This document shows, piece after piece, positions 31,380-34,202 of a DNA stretch of 34,202 bases. The first letter of the stretch is position 1, and every line of letters begins with the position of its first letter. Location: the NCBI GenBank assembly GCA_964591225.1, contig CAZQAO010000005.1, positions 1 to 34,202 on the forward strand, in the 5' to 3' direction. The notes under the pieces were generated by a model. That model searched no databases. It was not told the DNA's origin and worked only from the letters and a program-made list of their open reading frames with translations. The DNA is from MGBC108787 sp964591225. Its GTDB lineage: Bacteria > Bacillota_I > Bacilli_A > RF39 > UBA660. The translations under genes and the position numbers were made by a program.

Positions 31380-31478
31380 TCATATTTTTATTTATAATAA
31401 TTTTAATTATTTATATAAATTTTAGAAAAATAGGCAATTATGTTTTATTTTGAATTATTTTTTTATTAATCACTCTAA

Positions 31479-31494
31479 TGTTTCACGTGAAACA
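31479..31494. promoter_or_regulatory. parS site, consensus, next to the gyrA stop
   Basis: A second exact TGTTTCACGTGAAACA, two bases past the gyrA stop codon. The rest of the 315-bp gap (31182..31496) is AT-rich and holds only the SRP RNA and the other two sites. Confidence 0.93.
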
Positions 31495-31496
31495 TT

Positions 31497-33938
31497 TTAG
31501 TTTTCTTCTTCATCTATAATTGTTTCATCAGTTTTTTCTACTAAACTTAATGTAGAAACTTCTTGATTATCTTTTAAATGAATTAATCTAACACCTTGAG
31601 TTACTCTACCTAAGACATTAATTTGATCTAGTGGCATTCTTATAATCATACCGGTATTAGTAACAATTACTAAATCATGATTGTCCCGAGCTAATTTAAA
31701 TGCGGCCATATCACCATTTTTTTCGGTAACATTTAGTGCTTTTACACCTTTACTACCTCGTTTTGTTTGTCGATAATCACGTACATTTGTTTGTTTTCCA
31801 TAACCTTTCTTAGTAACAATAATTAATGAATCTTGGTCAGTAGCTTTTTCAGCTCCAATACAAGTACTATGATCTAAAGTAATACCTTTAACTCCACTAG
31901 CTGTTCGGCCCATAATTCTTACTTCATCTTCAATGAATTTAACCATTCTTCCATCGCTTGAACCTAGTAATATACAATCTTTTCCCGTTGTTTTTTGAAC
32001 AGAAATTAATTCATCATTTTCTTTTAAATTAATACAAATTTTACCACTCGTTCTTATATTATCAAATTCATTAATCGAAGTTCTTTTAACTATACCAAAC
32101 TTAGTAGCAAATAATAAATATTTGGCTTCATCTTCTTTTTGAATACTTAAAATAGAATTAACTTTTTCTTCTTTATCAATTTGTAATAAATTAATAATTG
32201 GTAAACCTTTAGATTGACGACTAAACTCAGGAACTTCATATCCTTTTAAGCGATATACTTTACCTTTATTCGTAAAGAACAAGACATAATCATGAGTAGA
32301 TAAAGAGATTAAATGCTCCACAAAATCTTCTTCATTGGTATTCATACCCTTTACGCCGACTCCACCACGATTTTGTAATTTAAAAGTATCGGCGGTAGTT
32401 CTTTTAATATAACCATTATGTGTAAGAGCAATCATAATATCTTGTTCGGGTATTAATGATTCATCTTCAATAAATTCAATAGCTGACATATCTATATTAG
32501 TTCGTCTTTCATCAGCATATTTATTTTTAATTTCTATTAATTCTTCTCTAATAATTGCTAATACTTTTTCTTCACTAGCTAAGATACTTCGATATTCTTC
32601 GATAGCTTTTAACAAATCTGCTAATTCATTTTCTATTTTGTCTCGTTCTAAGCCAGTTAAACGCCGTAATCTCATATCCAAAATAGCAGTTGCTTGAACA
32701 TCATCTAAATTAAAGTGATTCATTAATTCATCTTTAGCAATAACGTCCGTTTCCGCTTCTCTAATAATTTTTATCACTTCATCTAAATGATCTAAAGCTA
32801 TTTTTAAACCTTCTAAAATATGAACTCTTTCTTCAGCTTTCTTTAAATCATATTGTGTTCTTCTAATTATAATTTCTTTTTGATAATCAATATATTTAGC
32901 AATAATATCTTTTAATCCTAATATTTTAGGACTTCTTTGATCTATCATTAAGAAGTTAATACCATATGTTGTTTGTAATTGGGTAAATTTAAATAAATTA
33001 TTAAGAACGACATTAGCATTGGCATCGCGTTTTAAATAGATAACAATTCGGACAGGATTTTCTAAATTAGATTCTTCATGAATATCACTAATTCCATTAA
33101 TCACTTTATCACGAACTAGTTCGCCAATTCGTTTTTGAAATTCAGATTTATTTACTTTATAAGGAAGTTCACTAATAATAATACAAGTTTTATTATCTTC
33201 TTCGACAATATCAGCTTTTCCTCTTATAGTTATGGTACCTCTACCAGTTTCATAAGCTTTTTTAATGCCACTATTTCCTAATATTGTCGCTCCCGTAGGA
33301 AAATCTGGTCCTTTTATATATTGCATTAAGCCATCGGTATCAATTTTGGGATTATCAATATAAGCTACACAACCATCAATTACTTCTCCTAAATTGTGAG
33401 GAGGAATATTGGTAGCCATTCCTACAGCAATACCCATTGTTCCATTTACTAAAATATTAGGAAAACGACTTGGTAAAATAACCGGCTCATTTTCCGTTTC
33501 ATCAAAGTTAGGAACAAAATCAACCGTATTTTTATTTAAATCGCGCACCATTTCCAAAGATAGTTTTGATAAACGGGCTTCGGTATAACGCATGGCAGCA
33601 GCCCCATCACCATCCATATTACCAAAATTACCATGACCATCAATTAACATATGACGATAAGTAAAGTTTTGGGCCATTCCAACCATGGCTTCATAGATAG
33701 AAGAATCACCATGAGGATGATATTTACCCATTACATCTCCAACAATTCTGGCACTTTTGCGATAAGGTTTATCAGGAGTATAACCAGATTCGTACATGGA
33801 ATATAAAATCCGCCGATGAACAGGTTTTAAACCATCACGTAAATCAGGTATCGCCCGCGCTATAATAACACTCATAGAGTAGCGTCCAAAAGAGTTTTTA
33901 AATTCATTAACAATATTATTTTCAACTATTTTATCCAT
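31497..33938 (-). CDS. gyrA: DNA gyrase subunit A
   Basis: An 813-residue GyrA, the breakage-reunion subunit that introduces negative supercoils with GyrB. The active Tyr is Y118 in AAAMRYTEARL. The quinolone-resistance region reads GKYHPHGDSSIYEAM with Ser79 and Glu83, the wild-type pair of Gram-positive gyrases. The C-terminal beta-pinwheel has repeated blades, and the GyrA box reads QNRGGVGVKG instead of QRRGGKG. The end is acidic (EKTDETIIDEEEN). It lies ten bases after gyrB with an AGGAGG ribosome binding site. Confidence 0.98.
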   Translation of the reverse strand: MDKIVENNIVNEFKNSFGRYSMSVIIARAIPDLRDGLKPVHRRILYSMYESGYTPDKPYRKSARIVGDVMGKYHPHGDSSIYEAMVGMAQNFTYRHMLIDGHGNFGNMDGDGAAAMRYTEARLSKLSLEMVRDLNKNTVDFVPNFDETENEPVILPSRFPNILVNGTMGIAVGMATNIPPHNLGEVIDGCVAYIDNPKIDTDGLMQYIKGPDFPTGATILGNSGIKKAYETGRGTITIRGKADIVEEDNKTCIIISELPYKVNKSEFQKRIGELVRDKVINGISDIHEESNLENPVRIVIYLKRDANANVVLNNLFKFTQLQTTYGINFLMIDQRSPKILGLKDIIAKYIDYQKEIIIRRTQYDLKKAEERVHILEGLKIALDHLDEVIKIIREAETDVIAKDELMNHFNLDDVQATAILDMRLRRLTGLERDKIENELADLLKAIEEYRSILASEEKVLAIIREELIEIKNKYADERRTNIDMSAIEFIEDESLIPEQDIMIALTHNGYIKRTTADTFKLQNRGGVGVKGMNTNEEDFVEHLISLSTHDYVLFFTNKGKVYRLKGYEVPEFSRQSKGLPIINLLQIDKEEKVNSILSIQKEDEAKYLLFATKFGIVKRTSINEFDNIRTSGKICINLKENDELISVQKTTGKDCILLGSSDGRMVKFIEDEVRIMGRTASGVKGITLDHSTCIGAEKATDQDSLIIVTKKGYGKQTNVRDYRQTKRGSKGVKALNVTEKNGDMAAFKLARDNHDLVIVTNTGMIIRMPLDQINVLGRVTQGVRLIHLKDNQEVSTLSLVEKTDETIIDEEEN

Positions 33939-33948
33939 GGTTTACCTC

Positions 33949-34202
33949 CTAAATATCCAAATCCTCAAATTCATGACCATGTTCTTCAATATATTGTTTT
34001 CTTGGTAAGACATCGTCACCCATTAAATTACTAATAATTTGATCTGCTTCCATCGCATCTTCAACAGTAACTCTTCTTAAAACCCGATTATCAATGTGCA
34101 TAGTTGTATCTCTTAAATCTTCGGCATTCATTTCTCCTAAACCTTTAAAACGATTAACAATTGGTTTTGCATTAGCTGGTAAAGTAGCTCGATAAGCTTC
34201 TA
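33949..34202 (-). CDS. gyrB: DNA gyrase subunit B, C-terminal end only
   Basis: The frame continues to the right window edge, so only the last 84 residues are present. VNRFKGLGEMNAEDLRDTTM and RRVTVEDAMEADQIISNLMG, followed by DDVLPRKQYIEEHG, are the conserved GyrB C-terminus that contacts GyrA. An apparent ATG at 34131 is the internal Met of GEMNAE, not a start. Adjacent to gyrA, as usual near the replication origin, which should therefore lie to the right. Confidence 0.97.
   Translation of the reverse strand, partial: EAYRATLPANAKPIVNRFKGLGEMNAEDLRDTTMHIDNRVLRRVTVEDAMEADQIISNLMGDDVLPRKQYIEEHGHEFEDLDI

Overview
The window is AT-rich bacterial chromosome, almost entirely transcribed on the minus strand. 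It looks like the origin-proximal region of a low-GC Bacillota, probably an uncultured member of Bacilli. The gene order resembles a condensed version of the Bacillus subtilis origin region, and several sporulation genes are present (bofA, spoVT, spoVG, yabG, yabP, yabQ, cwlD). TGA serves as a stop codon (for example at the ends of spoVT, the trmN-like gene and ricT), so this is standard code 11 and not the Mycoplasma code. The species assignment is inference.

Right to left, in the direction of transcription: the end of gyrB and all of gyrA; an intergenic block with three parS-type palindromes and the SRP RNA; tadA, dnaX (split by a false assembly gap), ybaB, recR, bofA, holB, ricT, a trmN-like methyltransferase, pth and mfd; spoVT; a methionine T-box ahead of metG; a protein with a transglutaminase-like triad; tatD; a membrane-anchored 3D-domain protein; rsmA, yabG, veg, spoVG; yabP, yabQ, divIC; two decayed ECF-type ATPase genes whose ecfT partner is missing; truA; rplM and rpsI with an L13-type leader; an unknown protein; and cwlD.

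The left part is accessory. A zinc-dependent phospholipase C-like gene is the only clear plus-strand gene. It is divergent from a two-gene unit of an Abi_2/HEPN protein and an HtrA protease. Then comes a complete type II-A CRISPR-Cas locus: cas9, tracrRNA, cas1, cas2, csn2 and a ten-repeat array, all on the minus strand. It is very compact. The tracrRNA promoter lies across the end of cas9, the tracrRNA terminator ends a few bases before the cas1 start, csn2 appears to start at an AUA overlapping the cas2 stop, and the array promoter overlaps the csn2 stop. A possible gene start follows the array at the window edge.

I see no wholly new defence system. The points most worth checking are the nested control signals and non-AUG start in the CRISPR locus, the HEPN-HtrA pair, the amber-interrupted ECF remnant, the Cys-His-Asp protein, and sporulation-type promoters before yabP and spoVT.
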